Assembly (NCBI GenBank): GCA_001273385.1
Contig: LFWW01000009.1
Span: 1 to 53,983, forward strand
Source of the DNA: a miscellaneous Crenarchaeota group-6 archaeon AD8-1
Lineage (GTDB): Archaea > Thermoproteota > Bathyarchaeia > Bathyarchaeales > Bathycorpusculaceae
DNA: 53,983 bases
Reading direction: 5' to 3'
Positions 26,416 through 35,299 of this stretch are shown here, one piece after another. The notes under the pieces are model-generated. The model had not been told where the DNA came from, did no database searches, and worked only from the letters and a program-made list of their open reading frames with translations. The first letter of the stretch is position 1, and the number at the start of each line of letters is the position of its first letter. A program made the translations under genes and the position numbers.

Positions 26416-27957
26416 ATGATGAAGAAAAAAAATCACTTTAACACTATAACAAGCAGAGAAATGCAGGCTTTAGAAATCAATAGTGAATATTATGGGATCT
26501 CTCTGTTGCAATTAATGGAAAATGCAGGCAGTGCTGTAGCGAAGGAAATTGCCCGTCGTTTTCCAAAAGAAAACGTAGTTATTTTCTGTGGCTTAGGTGG
26601 AAATGGTGGAGATGGATTTGTTGCGGCAAGACATTTATTAGCCTTAGGTTTTAAAGTTTCTGTTATAATAGTAGGAAAAAGTAAATGGATAAAGCATAAA
26701 TCAACATTAAAGAATTGGATTTCTCTGCAAAATTTTCGTAAAGATCTTGAAATTAAGGAATTTTTAGATAGTTCTGATGTATTAGAAGTTGATTCGAAAA
26801 TAGTGGTTGATGCTCTACTTGGTACAGGAAGTAAAGGAAAATTAAGGCAGCCAATTCGCAAAATTGTAGAATTTGTAAACTCTTTAGATGCAAAAAAAGT
26901 ATCAATTGACATCCCCACTGGAATTGATTCAGATTCCGGAGAAGTATTAGGAGACGCCATCAAAGCGAATTTAACGATAACTTTCCATAAAATCAAACAG
27001 GGATTACTTAATGCAAGAGAATATTGTGGAGAATTAATTGTAAGCAAAATTGGTTTACCGAATCAAATTGAGAAATTCGCGGGTCCAGGAGACATTTTTT
27101 TAGTTAAAGATTACCGAGCCTCAAGCAGTCACAAAGGAGATTTTGGTCGCTTATTGGTTATTGGAGGAAGCAGAGTTTATTCTGGAGCTCCAGCATTGGT
27201 TTCTTTGAGTGCTTTGAGAACGGGTACAGATCTTGTATATACTGCAAGTCCCGAAAAAACTTCTTTCGCAAATTCTGCTCTTTCGCCAAATTTAATTACG
27301 ATTAAACTTAAGGGGAAGCATGTAAATTTAAATAATTTTGAAAAGTTGATTTCTTATATCAAAAATGTTGACGCAATAATTATTGGTCCTGGTTTAGGTT
27401 TGCATAAAGAAACTGTAGAGCTTATAGAATTATGTATTAACGAGATTGAAAAAAAAGCTAAACCTCTTCTTTTAGATGCTGACGGCATAAATGCATTTTC
27501 TACATTTAAAAGATCTCTTAAAAACCCAGTTATTTTTACTCCTCATGCAGAAGAATTTAAACGATTATCAGGAATAAATTTGCCAGAAAAAATTGAGGAT
27601 AGAGTAAAAGAAGTTAAAAAATTAGCTTCAGAATTAAATGCAATAGTTTTGTTAAAAGGAGAAACTGATATTATAAGCGATTCCAAAAAAATAAAATTGA
27701 ATAATACAGGAAATCCTGGAATGACCGTAGGAGGAACCGGTGATATTCTTTCAGGAATTATTGGTGGATTATTAGCCAAAAAAAATGATCCTTTTGAAGC
27801 TGCAGTTGCAGGTGCCTTTGTTAATGGAGCAGCAGGAGATTTCGCCGTCAATAAATTAGGATATCACCTTATTGCCACTGATATATTAGATTGGATTCCT
27901 TATGTGTTTGAAAATCCAATGAATCATTTTAGGGTGAAAAATATCTATGGAAAATAA
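26416..27957 (+). CDS. nnr: Bifunctional NAD(P)H-hydrate repair enzyme (epimerase plus ADP-dependent dehydratase)
   Basis: Repairs hydrated NAD(P)H. The N-terminal domain (about 1-220) is the YjeF_N epimerase with LMENAG, GLGGNGGDGFVAARHL and IDIPTGIDSDSG. The C-terminal domain (about 230-513) is the dehydratase with GGSRVYSGAPALVSLSALR, a GPGLG loop, LLDADGINAF, FTPHAEEF and the ATP/ADP site GNPGMTVGGTGDILSG. Length 513 is normal for the fused form. Two ATG codons open the gene. The Tsr3 gene overlaps its 3' end by 11 bases. Confidence 0.95.
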   Translation: MMKKKNHFNTITSREMQALEINSEYYGISLLQLMENAGSAVAKEIARRFPKENVVIFCGLGGNGGDGFVAARHLLALGFKVSVIIVGKSKWIKHKSTLKNWISLQNFRKDLEIKEFLDSSDVLEVDSKIVVDALLGTGSKGKLRQPIRKIVEFVNSLDAKKVSIDIPTGIDSDSGEVLGDAIKANLTITFHKIKQGLLNAREYCGELIVSKIGLPNQIEKFAGPGDIFLVKDYRASSSHKGDFGRLLVIGGSRVYSGAPALVSLSALRTGTDLVYTASPEKTSFANSALSPNLITIKLKGKHVNLNNFEKLISYIKNVDAIIIGPGLGLHKETVELIELCINEIEKKAKPLLLDADGINAFSTFKRSLKNPVIFTPHAEEFKRLSGINLPEKIEDRVKEVKKLASELNAIVLLKGETDIISDSKKIKLNNTGNPGMTVGGTGDILSGIIGGLLAKKNDPFEAAVAGAFVNGAAGDFAVNKLGYHLIATDILDWIPYVFENPMNHFRVKNIYGK

Positions 27958-28468
27958 TCCAAGATTGACTGTGTATCATGCCGATCAATGTGCGCCCAAG
28001 AAATGTACAGGATTAAAACTTAAAAGATTTGGATTTGCTAGAATTGTAAAAAAGATTAAATTTCTACCTAAGCGAGCAATTGTTTTAAATCCTTTTTCTA
28101 AAATTGCATTTTCCGCTTCAGATAGGAATAGAATTCAAGATTTTGGTTTAGTTGCTTTAGATTGCAGTTGGGATAAAGTTCAAAATGTTATTCTTAAACA
28201 TGTAAAAGGGACCTCGAGATGTTTACCGATATTAATTGCAGGAAATCCAGTGAACTATGGAAAAACCACCAAATTAACAACTGTGGAAGCTCTATCTGCA
28301 GGTCTTTATATTTCAGGATTTAAAGAAAAAGCAAAAACTATTTTGTCTGTTTTTTCTTGGGGACATAATTTTTTTGACTTAAATTATGAATTATTAGAGA
28401 GATACTGTTTAGCCAAAAATAGTACAGAAATTATTCAAATCCAAGAATCTATTTCCAAAGATAAATAA
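27947..28468 (+). CDS. tsr3: Tsr3-family rRNA aminocarboxypropyltransferase
   Basis: Tsr3 transfers the aminocarboxypropyl group of SAM to a hypermodified uridine in small-subunit rRNA, a late ribosome maturation step. In 173 residues: DQCAPKKCTGLKL (substrate/RNA side), VALDCSW, the SAM-site LIAGNPVNYGKTTKLTTVEA, and FSWGHNFFDLNYELLERY. All are family landmarks in order. Overlap with nnr implies coupled translation, although the two functions are unrelated. Confidence 0.93.
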   Translation: MENNPRLTVYHADQCAPKKCTGLKLKRFGFARIVKKIKFLPKRAIVLNPFSKIAFSASDRNRIQDFGLVALDCSWDKVQNVILKHVKGTSRCLPILIAGNPVNYGKTTKLTTVEALSAGLYISGFKEKAKTILSVFSWGHNFFDLNYELLERYCLAKNSTEIIQIQESISKDK

Positions 28469-28596
28469 TAATTATAGAACTGTGTTTTGGAGATGCTTTT
28501 GTATACGCAAATACTTGATTTATTATTAAACATATTTTTTAGATCATTAATGTAATTAATCTAATATTTTTATAATTATATTATTGGGCACAAAAT

Positions 28597-29160
28597 ATGT
28601 TAAAAAAAGAGTATAGCATTCGAAACTCATTTCTCGAATTAGTTTTAGGTGACATTACAGAAATGAATACTGATGCAATTGTAAATGCTGCTAATTCTTC
28701 TCTTTTAGGTGGTGGAGGAGTAGACGGAGCAATACATAAAAAAGGAGGACCAAAAATACTTCAAGAATGTAAAAAAATCAGAAAATTTTATTACCCTAAT
28801 GGTCTTCCAACTGGTGAAGCAGTGATTACTTCTGGAGGTAAACTAAAGGCTAAATATGTTATCCACACCGTTGGTCCTGTATGGAGTGGGGGAAATCATG
28901 GAGAATCGCGACTATTAAAAAAAGCCTATTATTCTTCTTTAAATTTGGCTTTGGAAAAAGAATTAACTAGTGTTTCATTTCCATCAATTAGTACAGGTGC
29001 ATATAATTACCCTGTACAAGAAGCTAGCTATTTAGCATTGAAAACAATAAAAAATTTTTTTTATAAAAATTCAGAAATTACAAAAATTGTTATTGTGCTT
29101 TTTTCAAAAAAAACCTTTAATATTTATTTATCAACTGCTCAAATGTTATTTTTACAATAA
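28597..29160 (+). CDS. Macro-domain (ADP-ribose binding) protein
   Basis: 187 residues. Macro signature: LGDITEMNTDAIVNAANSS, LLGGGGVDGAIHKKGG, GEAVITSGGKLKAKYVIHTVGP and SFPSISTGAYNYPV. Such proteins hydrolyse O-acetyl-ADP-ribose or ADP-ribosyl modifications. The catalytic Asn/Asp and the two glycine loops are present, so it is probably active. It lies 128 bases after tsr3 with its own AT-rich leader. Confidence 0.92.
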   Translation: MLKKEYSIRNSFLELVLGDITEMNTDAIVNAANSSLLGGGGVDGAIHKKGGPKILQECKKIRKFYYPNGLPTGEAVITSGGKLKAKYVIHTVGPVWSGGNHGESRLLKKAYYSSLNLALEKELTSVSFPSISTGAYNYPVQEASYLALKTIKNFFYKNSEITKIVIVLFSKKTFNIYLSTAQMLFLQ

Positions 29161-29180
29161 AAAGTATAAATTGCATTTTC

Positions 29181-29795
29181 TTACTTCATTAAGTTTTTCG
29201 CTTTCTCCAAATCTAGAGGAGTATTAATATTTAAAAAAGTTTGAAGAGTAGGATCATATTTTCTAAGACTATTAGTTGAAATATAACATACATCATCAAT
29301 TCTTTGTATCATAGCGCTAACTTTTTTTTCTTTATTAGCTATTGCATCTTTTGCTGCAGTAAACGCTATTTTTGTTTTATATACTGCGTGCAATGGTTCA
29401 ATGTGACCATTAGGCCACCGAGGTATTATTGCATTTTTATCTTCACATAACTTTATCAATAAAAAAAGAATTTTTTTTGATAAAAATGGAGTATCAAAAG
29501 GAATAATTAACGAATATTCTTTTTTAGAATTAATTAGTCCTGTATAAATTCCAGCCAATGGTCCTATATCATTGTAGAGATCTAAAAAATATTTTATTTT
29601 TAAATTCTTTACTTCCTTTGAATATAATTCAATCTTTCTATTAGAGTTAGTCACAATAAATATTTCATCAGTTATTAAACTAGCAATTTCGGTAACATAC
29701 ATAATTAGAGATCTATTAGCGATTTTAAGAAGCCCTTTATCAGTTCCAAATCTACTTGAAAATCCTCCAGATAGAATAATAGCTGTAATCTTCAA
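29181..29795 (-). CDS. mobA: Molybdenum cofactor guanylyltransferase MobA
   Basis: Attaches GMP to molybdopterin to form the MGD-type cofactor. Seen in 204 residues: the nucleotide-binding ILSGGFSSRFGTDKG (8-22), DIGPLAGIYTGL, PFDTPFLS (metal/GTP) and a C-terminal FLNINTPLDLEKA, all typical. Together with moaA/B/C this window encodes a substantial part of the pterin cofactor pathway; the AOR-type enzyme is the only visible user and normally carries the non-nucleotide form, so another client may exist outside the window. Confidence 0.9.
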   Translation of the reverse strand: MKITAIILSGGFSSRFGTDKGLLKIANRSLIMYVTEIASLITDEIFIVTNSNRKIELYSKEVKNLKIKYFLDLYNDIGPLAGIYTGLINSKKEYSLIIPFDTPFLSKKILFLLIKLCEDKNAIIPRWPNGHIEPLHAVYKTKIAFTAAKDAIANKEKKVSAMIQRIDDVCYISTNSLRKYDPTLQTFLNINTPLDLEKAKNLMK

Positions 29796-29913
29796 TTATG
29801 CCCTCACCTAATTTGGATCTTTATGAATTCAGTCGTTCTATAAGGTTTTTCTATATTTTTTAAAAAATCTATATTCTACATGTTTAATAATTCTTAAAAA
29901 AGAAAAAAGGAAT

Positions 29914-30690
29914 TTATATTTCGTTTTTTTCGATTCTTGTTGCTATTTCATCCATAATTTTTGTGAATGGATGATTTGGTTTGTCTTCTACAAAAATTAG
30001 ATTGCCTTGCGATTTTAGCACCTCGCAAAAACATGGTACTAAACCAAGTAAAGATACTTGATATACTTCTTTAGCTCTTTTGTTTAGTTCTTCTTTTTTT
30101 GAATCAAGATTTGCATCTAAGATCTTATTTATAACAACTCCAGTCTTCTTTTCAAATAGATTATATAATTCCCTTAACATTCGACTTGTTCCGTTTACAT
30201 CAGATCTATCGCTAGTTGTAACAACTATAACTAAATCAGCTGATACAATTGCGTTTATTGAGGAGTATTGAAGACCAGGACTTGTATCAAAAACGATAAA
30301 GTCAAAGTTTTGTTCTTTTAATAAAGTGTTTCTTAAAGATAGCAATCTTCCTAGAGCGCGCATTTCCCATTTTCTATCTTTTGCAGACATATCTCTTATT
30401 GCTTCAGTGGAAGGATTTGCTAGACCAGCAAATAATTTACCTTTATTTAGTCCTTTTCCATTAGTTTCTTGAAGAATTTTATTGATTGTTGATGCTCCAT
30501 TTAGATAATCATTAATCCATAAGTTGGAATCTTCCATTTTAAGAATTGAAAATAAGCTTGGTGCTCTGAAATCCAAATCTAATATTGCTACTTTTCTGCC
30601 GCGTTTAGCTAAACTTGCCGCAAGATTAACTGATAATGAGGTTTTGCCTGTTCCGCCTTTATATGAATGAACTGCAATAATACTTTTCAT
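29914..30690 (-). CDS. ParA/MinD-family ATPase
   Basis: 258 residues with the deviant Walker A KGGTGKTS (11-18, signature K11 and K16), LDLDFRAPSL as Walker A', and FDTSPGLQYSSINA as Walker B/switch II. The family partitions DNA or positions complexes by ATP-dependent dimerisation on nucleoids or membranes. No C-terminal amphipathic helix of the MinD type is obvious. It begins 9 bases after a winged-helix gene, an arrangement like a parA plus DNA-binding adaptor pair. Confidence 0.9.
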   Translation of the reverse strand: MKSIIAVHSYKGGTGKTSLSVNLAASLAKRGRKVAILDLDFRAPSLFSILKMEDSNLWINDYLNGASTINKILQETNGKGLNKGKLFAGLANPSTEAIRDMSAKDRKWEMRALGRLLSLRNTLLKEQNFDFIVFDTSPGLQYSSINAIVSADLVIVVTTSDRSDVNGTSRMLRELYNLFEKKTGVVINKILDANLDSKKEELNKRAKEVYQVSLLGLVPCFCEVLKSQGNLIFVEDKPNHPFTKIMDEIATRIEKNEI

Positions 30691-30699
30691 TTTTATTTA

Positions 30700-31077
30700 T
30701 CACTCCTGATTATCTCTATCAGCAAAGAAGTATGCTTTTCTTCCAACTCTTTCTTTTTTCAAATATCCCATTATAACTAGTTGATTTAGATATGCGCTTT
30801 CTACAGCACGAGCACGACTAGTTTGATTAGCAATTTCTTGAGCAGTAGCTCGTCCATATCTGCAAATAGTCATTGCGGTTTTCCGTAGATGATCTGGCAT
30901 TGATAATAAAGTCATCACATCCAATGAGGCATCTGGAAAAGATTGTATTTCTTTTTTATCATGTCTCTGTAGCTCAATCATAACTTCCATTTTATCATTT
31001 AATCTCTCAAGATTTTCCTTTATTTTCTCAAGTATGTTTAAAGGTTTTTTGCCAGAGAGAATATCATTTTTTTTCAA
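30700..31077 (-). CDS. Winged-helix protein paired with ParA-like ATPase
   Basis: 125 residues. An N-terminal coiled-coil-prone part (about 12-45, LNILEKIKENLERLNDKMEV) precedes a winged helix (about 55-120) with AMTICRYGRATAQEIANQTS and a wing RVGRKAYFF. Its position directly upstream of the ParA-like gene suggests it is the DNA-binding adaptor or the autoregulator of the pair. Start is TTG 31077. The upstream 190 bases contain matching inverted repeats. Confidence 0.75.
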   Translation of the reverse strand: MKKNDILSGKKPLNILEKIKENLERLNDKMEVMIELQRHDKKEIQSFPDASLDVMTLLSMPDHLRKTAMTICRYGRATAQEIANQTSRARAVESAYLNQLVIMGYLKKERVGRKAYFFADRDNQE

Positions 31078-31091
31078 AGAGTTTCCCCAAA

Positions 31092-31225
31092 TGTGTTTAT
31101 CTGCTGTACAAAAAAGGTATCACTATATTGTTTATTAAGTCTTACTAAACTATAGTAATTATTTTAAGCCTTGATCAACTTTAATTAGTAAGCCTAAATA
31201 ATCATAATTGACCCAGATAAACACA
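31092..31225. repeat. Nested inverted repeats upstream of the winged-helix/ParA operon
   Basis: Outer arms TGTGTTTATCTG (31092-31103) and CAGATAAACACA (31214-31225) are perfect 12-base complements, 110 bases apart. Between them lies an inner palindrome TTACTA (31142-31147), 5-base spacer, TAGTAA (31153-31158). The set sits in the 192-base gap before the winged-helix/ParA pair and behind the HTH_45 gene, so operator or centromere-like function is plausible. The pairing was read directly; function is inference. Confidence 0.55.
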
Positions 31226-31269
31226 GCTATCAGTAAATAAAATAAGAAAATTATAGTTGATGAAAAAAT

Positions 31270-31563
31270 TTAGAATGGAACTGGCATAAGATTTCTTGAT
31301 TCTTCTACAATTGGAAGAACTTGCTTTAATTCCCTAAAGTATTTTAATACAGTAATTCCTCGTTGAGTTATAGCGTACACAACTCTGCGTTTACCAATAG
31401 TTCTTTCTTCAACTAAATTCTGTTTGATCAAAAATTCTAAGTATTCCTTAAGGACGCTGCAATTTACGTTAGCTTTGTACATCACATGAGTAAGTTTTAG
31501 CGGACCTCGTTGTGCCAATACCCTTAAGATATCAACATACATTTCAAGTTTTGATCGTCGCAT
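31270..31563 (-). CDS. Winged-helix transcriptional regulator, HTH_45 type
   Basis: 97 residues: KLEMYVDILRVLAQRGPLKLTHVM split over 5-28, then YKANVNCSVLKEYLEFLIKQ as recognition region, then a wing TIGKRRVVYAITQRGITVL. It is the paralogue of the 5338-5673 regulator, sharing the M-Y-K-A-N core. GAGGG precedes the ATG by a few bases. It is followed downstream by the winged-helix/ParA operon on the same strand. Confidence 0.85.
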   Translation of the reverse strand: MRRSKLEMYVDILRVLAQRGPLKLTHVMYKANVNCSVLKEYLEFLIKQNLVEERTIGKRRVVYAITQRGITVLKYFRELKQVLPIVEESRNLMPVPF

Positions 31564-31944
31564 TTAAAGCCCTCTTTTTTTCTGGTATTCTACGTTATAG
31601 TATAAAGCTTTTATGTAGTACAGATATACATTTAGCTCCATCATTTTTTATTCGAGGCCAATATTTAGGCGAGTTATTTTTAACATTTTTAATCTATTTT
31701 CTGATGCAGCAATCACATAATCTATCAATATTTCTTGAAATTCTGTCAATAATTCCCTAAATTTTCATAAAAAACTAAAAAAAAGAAGGGGTCTAATTTT
31801 TTTCTTTAATAATCACTTTATTTTACTTAAAATTTATTAATATTTACAGATTAAAGCAAATTCACATATTCTTGAAAATAGAAACGATATTAAAAAAAAA
31901 TAATTATTTTCTAGGACTAAAAACTGAACAAATTAACGTTTATA
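31564..31944. other. Intergenic region
   Basis: No supportable gene. On the minus strand GCTTTATACTATAACG (about 31592-31607) resembles a TATA element for the HTH_45 gene. A plus-strand frame over 31512-31760 is an antisense shadow without family features. The remainder is A/T-rich. Confidence 0.35.
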
Positions 31945-32925
31945 CTAATGGTGGTTTGTAGATCTTTTTTTACTTAAAACTTTATCAACCCAATTTCTAA
32001 ATTTTTTTGATGGCGGCATCTTTAGATAAAGTTCTTCTCTATTCGCTTCATAGAGTTTATTCTCTTTTGATAAAAATTCGGCTGCTGTAATAATCCTATT
32101 TCCGTTTCTTTTTGCTTGCCTAAACAATCTTTTAGATTTATATCTCCAATTTTTATCCCTTAAAATATGATGTTCTATAATTGTCAAAGGAATCTTTCTC
32201 ACAATTTTTTCCATGTTTTTAATTCCAGAGTTGATTTTTAAATCATCAACAATGTGTTTACTTAAATAAAGAGGAGGACCACCAATCAAAATTAATTGCG
32301 GATTATAAGAAAGAATTTGATTCAATATATTATCAGACATGGGCCCTTGAACATCAGGTGCAAATATAAATTTTTCATTTTCAAATTTAACAAAAAGCAT
32401 AATTACCCACCCCAAAGAGTTATCTTCTGGTCCATGAGAAACAGCTTTTGAAAATTTTAATTCTGTATCCTTCCCAAAAATGAAAGTTTTATCATCCGCT
32501 ATTTCAATTGATTGAAATTTATTAGATAATTTATTAAATTTTTTTGCACGTTTTTTTTGTTTTCTTGTAATATAATCAAAAGGCGATTTTACCAATAACC
32601 GTTTTCCGCTATATACTCTTTGGGCTGATATTTCAGCCTCCGTCCAATTTACTATCCAATCCTCATGTGATGGTGTAAAGTGATCATAATGATAATGGCT
32701 TATGGTAATAATTTTTACTTTTTTTGCAACTTCTTGAATTCTTTTTCTTAATTCAGCAATAGCTTGATATTCTAAAGGATGAGGCATTAGATTGAATCGA
32801 TAAGGACACAGAGAAATCCCTGCATCCAATAAAATACTAATATCTGGAGTTTCTACTAGACTGCACATTGACCTTACACCTAAGCTTTCAGACGCTATTG
32901 GCAATATCTTTATTTTCTTTAACAC
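31945..32925 (-). CDS. UPF0282-family metallo-beta-lactamase-fold hydrolase
   Basis: 326 residues. The metal-binding signature is ISHYHYDHFTPS (about 76-87), with further family positions VSHGPEDNSLGW, APDVQGPMSD and IEHHILRD. The N-terminus LPIASESLGVRSMC and LLDAGISLCPYR are landmarks of the archaeal UPF0282 group. The fold hydrolyses phosphoesters or thioesters; the substrate of this group is not established. Alone on its strand, with about 120 bases to the upstream gene. Confidence 0.87.
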   Translation of the reverse strand: MLKKIKILPIASESLGVRSMCSLVETPDISILLDAGISLCPYRFNLMPHPLEYQAIAELRKRIQEVAKKVKIITISHYHYDHFTPSHEDWIVNWTEAEISAQRVYSGKRLLVKSPFDYITRKQKKRAKKFNKLSNKFQSIEIADDKTFIFGKDTELKFSKAVSHGPEDNSLGWVIMLFVKFENEKFIFAPDVQGPMSDNILNQILSYNPQLILIGGPPLYLSKHIVDDLKINSGIKNMEKIVRKIPLTIIEHHILRDKNWRYKSKRLFRQAKRNGNRIITAAEFLSKENKLYEANREELYLKMPPSKKFRNWVDKVLSKKRSTNHH

Positions 32926-33049
32926 AAGTTTTCGCTCAATAACAATAGTAAAAAATGCTTATATGAATTAACATATTATACAAAAAAATAAATATTGGAA
33001 TATTACTATTGAACAATACTCCAGATAGAGCTTTTTATTATATTTTTTC

Positions 33050-34057
33050 TCATATTACGAAATTAACTAATTCTCCAATTTTTTTTCCTTTAGCTTTTTC
33101 AAAGGCAAGTTGAGCTGTCACAGCATCTTGGATAGCTAATCCAGTTGACACAAAGACGGTAATTTCAGAATTATTTGTTCTTCCAGGTTTCAGTCCAGCC
33201 ACTATTTCCCCTAATTCACCATATACATTGCTACTGTCTATTAACCCTGAATGTAAAGGCACATTTATTTCACCGCTGTGGGCTGCTTGGTTCCAATCGT
33301 CTACCACAATCTTAGCATTAGTTAGAATCTTGGGATCTAATTCTTGTTTTCCAGATGCATCTGCTCCAATACAGTTTATATGGACTCCTGGAGAAAGCAT
33401 ACTTTTCTTCACAAGCGGTATCACTGATGGAGTTGTGGTTATAATCAAATCCACTTCAGAAGTTGCTTCTTTAATTGATTGAGCTGAAAAAAAACGGTAT
33501 TTTTTTCCATATTTTTTTTTGGCTTCATTTATAAAAGCAAGTATACTTTCTTTGGTTCGACTCCAAACTTTTATTCCCTCAATTGTATCAATTAAACTTA
33601 AAATAGCTAATAATTGGGTTCTCGCTTGTATTCCAGCTCCAATAAATCCTATTCTTTTGCAATTTTCTTTAGCAAGATATTTCACAGCAATAGCTCCAGC
33701 AGCTCCCGTTCGCATATTAGTGATAGTTGTCCCACCCATTATTGATAAAGGAAATCCTGTTTTTGGATCAATTAAAATTATTGTAGCCATTACTGTGGGA
33801 ATTTTATATCGGCTTGGATTATTAGGATGTACATTCACAATTTTTACTGCAGATATTTCTAATTTATCTAAAAAAGCCGGCATAGATCTTAAGTCTCCTT
33901 GCTCTTTATTGAAATTTAGATAAATTTTTGCGGGCATTTGAATTCTATTTAATCCTTTCTCTCTAAATGCATTTTCTACACTAGTTATCACTTCAGATAT
34001 TTGTAAAAGATCTTTTACTTCATTATCAGTTAATAGTAAAGTTTTCAATAATTTCAC
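33050..34057 (-). CDS. Ornithine cyclodeaminase / mu-crystallin family protein
   Basis: 335 residues. N-terminal substrate-binding part with MPAKIYL and DLRSMPAFL and KIVNVHPNNP; then a Rossmann domain with GFIGAGIQARTQ; late NCIGADASGKQELDP and GEINVPL. The family includes ornithine cyclodeaminase and archaeal alanine dehydrogenase, both NAD-dependent amino-acid enzymes, plus ketimine reductases. The sequence alone does not choose among them. Confidence 0.87.
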   Translation of the reverse strand: MKLLKTLLLTDNEVKDLLQISEVITSVENAFREKGLNRIQMPAKIYLNFNKEQGDLRSMPAFLDKLEISAVKIVNVHPNNPSRYKIPTVMATIILIDPKTGFPLSIMGGTTITNMRTGAAGAIAVKYLAKENCKRIGFIGAGIQARTQLLAILSLIDTIEGIKVWSRTKESILAFINEAKKKYGKKYRFFSAQSIKEATSEVDLIITTTPSVIPLVKKSMLSPGVHINCIGADASGKQELDPKILTNAKIVVDDWNQAAHSGEINVPLHSGLIDSSNVYGELGEIVAGLKPGRTNNSEITVFVSTGLAIQDAVTAQLAFEKAKGKKIGELVNFVI

Positions 34058-34257
34058 AATATTCGTATCTTTTTATCTTACATTAATATTTTTTTAAAAA
34101 AAATACCTATAGTTATTTTTTAATTTTTAAGAAAAATATTTGATAATGGAATTATTACACTCCAAAAGTAAACTTATAAGAATCTGAAAGGTTTAATAAT
34201 ATTCAAAAGAATCTCAATAAATTTACTATTTTTTAAATAAAATTTAATTAGAGAAAG
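34058..34257. other. AT-rich spacer with possible promoter
   Basis: No gene. TTTTTTAAATAAAA at about 34230-34243 could be a TATA element positioned about 25 bases before the GC-rich island that starts near 34258. Confidence 0.35.
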
Positions 34258-34400
34258 ACACAATTCAGATTCTAGGCGATGACGACTCTGGCCCCGAAGA
34301 CTTATTGGATGATTTGGATCTTGAGTGCGAACAGGCATTTGGAAAATTTCAAAGTTAAATATTCTGAATGCCTGTTAGGAGCCTTTATTATTTAATTTAT
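34258..34400 (+). ncRNA. Candidate structured non-coding RNA in a GC-rich island
   Basis: Bases 34270-34340 are near 50% G+C inside a gap that is otherwise about 20%. A 15-base stem (34330-34344 with 34362-34376, arms AACAGGCATTTGGAA and TTCTGAATGCCTGTT, two G-U pairs) encloses a 17-base loop and is followed by T-rich sequence, as a terminator would be. A TATA-like element lies about 25 bases upstream. GC islands in AT-rich archaea often mark non-coding RNA. The plus strand also has an acidic frame (ILGDDDSGPEDLLDDLDLE) ending in the hairpin loop, but it has no normal start. No known RNA family was recognised. Confidence 0.4.
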
Positions 34401-34557
34401 TATCTTTTGTTTTCTCCTTTAAATCTTCCAATGTATAACTTTTTTCGATTGATCTATATGTTTAAAGGCATATTATAAATGCACAGAATTATTAAATTCA
34501 TATATTTTTTCAATTCCAAAATAATTAATATTAATGTTTATTTATTTTTTATAAAAC
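34401..34557. other. AT-rich spacer
   Basis: T-rich sequence following the candidate RNA; no gene, repeat or regulatory motif seen. Confidence 0.3.
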
Positions 34558-34740
34558 CTAAGTTGTAGCATTCAATATAAAAGGTAATATAATTGACCAA
34601 GTTATCCATGAAACCATAAGATCCACATAGAAAGTAGTCCAATCTAGTCCAAAGGATCCTAAATAAATAGCTGAAAGCATAGCTAATATGAAAGCAAAAA
34701 TAATCGAAAATAGAATTAATTTTTTTTTATTAAATTTCAC
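34558..34740 (-). CDS. Possible small two-helix membrane protein
   Basis: 60 residues: a basic start (KFNKKK), a hydrophobic helix LILFSIIFAFILAMLSAIYL, a short loop with W, and a second hydrophobic helix WITWSIILPFIL. This positive-inside hairpin is plausible for a real small protein. It starts with GTG, 45 bases after the TFS stop on the same strand, without a clear Shine-Dalgarno. No family recognised. Confidence 0.4.
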   Translation of the reverse strand: MKFNKKKLILFSIIFAFILAMLSAIYLGSFGLDWTTFYVDLMVSWITWSIILPFILNATT

Positions 34741-34785
34741 AAATTATTATTATTCTTCTTATTATTAATGGCTTTGAAAAAGAAA

Positions 34786-35136
34786 TTATGTGTATTCCCT
34801 AAACGTATGATCGCATTTGGTACAACGCATAAATTGGGTTGAAGATTCGTCTCCTCCCCTAGTTTGCACCTGCCAGACATATACTTTTTTATTACCACAT
34901 TTAGGGCACTCAATTTTTAATGTTGGCAGTGTGTTCAATTTTTGCTCCTCTTTAGTAATAACCGTTACATATTTCTGAGGATTTTCTTTATGGTTTAAGA
35001 CTTTCTTTGTTATAGCTTCTTTCGTTTCCTTTTGAGAGTAGCCACATTTTAGGCATGCAAGACTTATTTTAATTTTTTTTTCACTTTTTATTTTTTTTGG
35101 TGTAAGTCGAGATCCACATTTAGGACAGAATTCCAT
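34786..35136 (-). CDS. tfs: Transcription factor S (TFS, TFIIS-like)
   Basis: TFS stimulates RNA cleavage by backtracked RNA polymerase. The 116 residues contain two zinc ribbons: C4, C7, C28, C31 (Rpb9-like N-terminus) and C77, C80, C105, C108 (TFIIS-like C-terminus). The catalytic loop QTRGGDES carries D96 and E97 between the second pair. Complete and normal length. Confidence 0.95.
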   Translation of the reverse strand: MEFCPKCGSRLTPKKIKSEKKIKISLACLKCGYSQKETKEAITKKVLNHKENPQKYVTVITKEEQKLNTLPTLKIECPKCGNKKVYVWQVQTRGGDESSTQFMRCTKCDHTFREYT

Positions 35137-35299
35137 TATTTAGCGCCTTTTTCTGATTACTTATTAGCAATTAGGTCTCTTTTAAGATGTATAGAAAAAT
35201 ATAAGTTTTTTGAATAAGTAATCTATGTATGATTAATTTATGATCACGATCAATAGATATTAATTTTATAATTTTTTTTTAAATAGAATCTTTTAATTT

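Noticed and set aside
31512-31760. Plus-strand 82-residue frame
   Set aside because: Partly antisense to the HTH_45 gene and its promoter; no Shine-Dalgarno or family similarity.
33519-33923. Plus-strand 134-residue frame
   Set aside because: Antisense shadow of the ornithine cyclodeaminase-like gene.
34272-34330. C/D-box guide RNA in the GC island
   Set aside because: GCGATGA resembles box C but the following CTGG is only 5 bases away and no correct D box or C'/D' pair is found.
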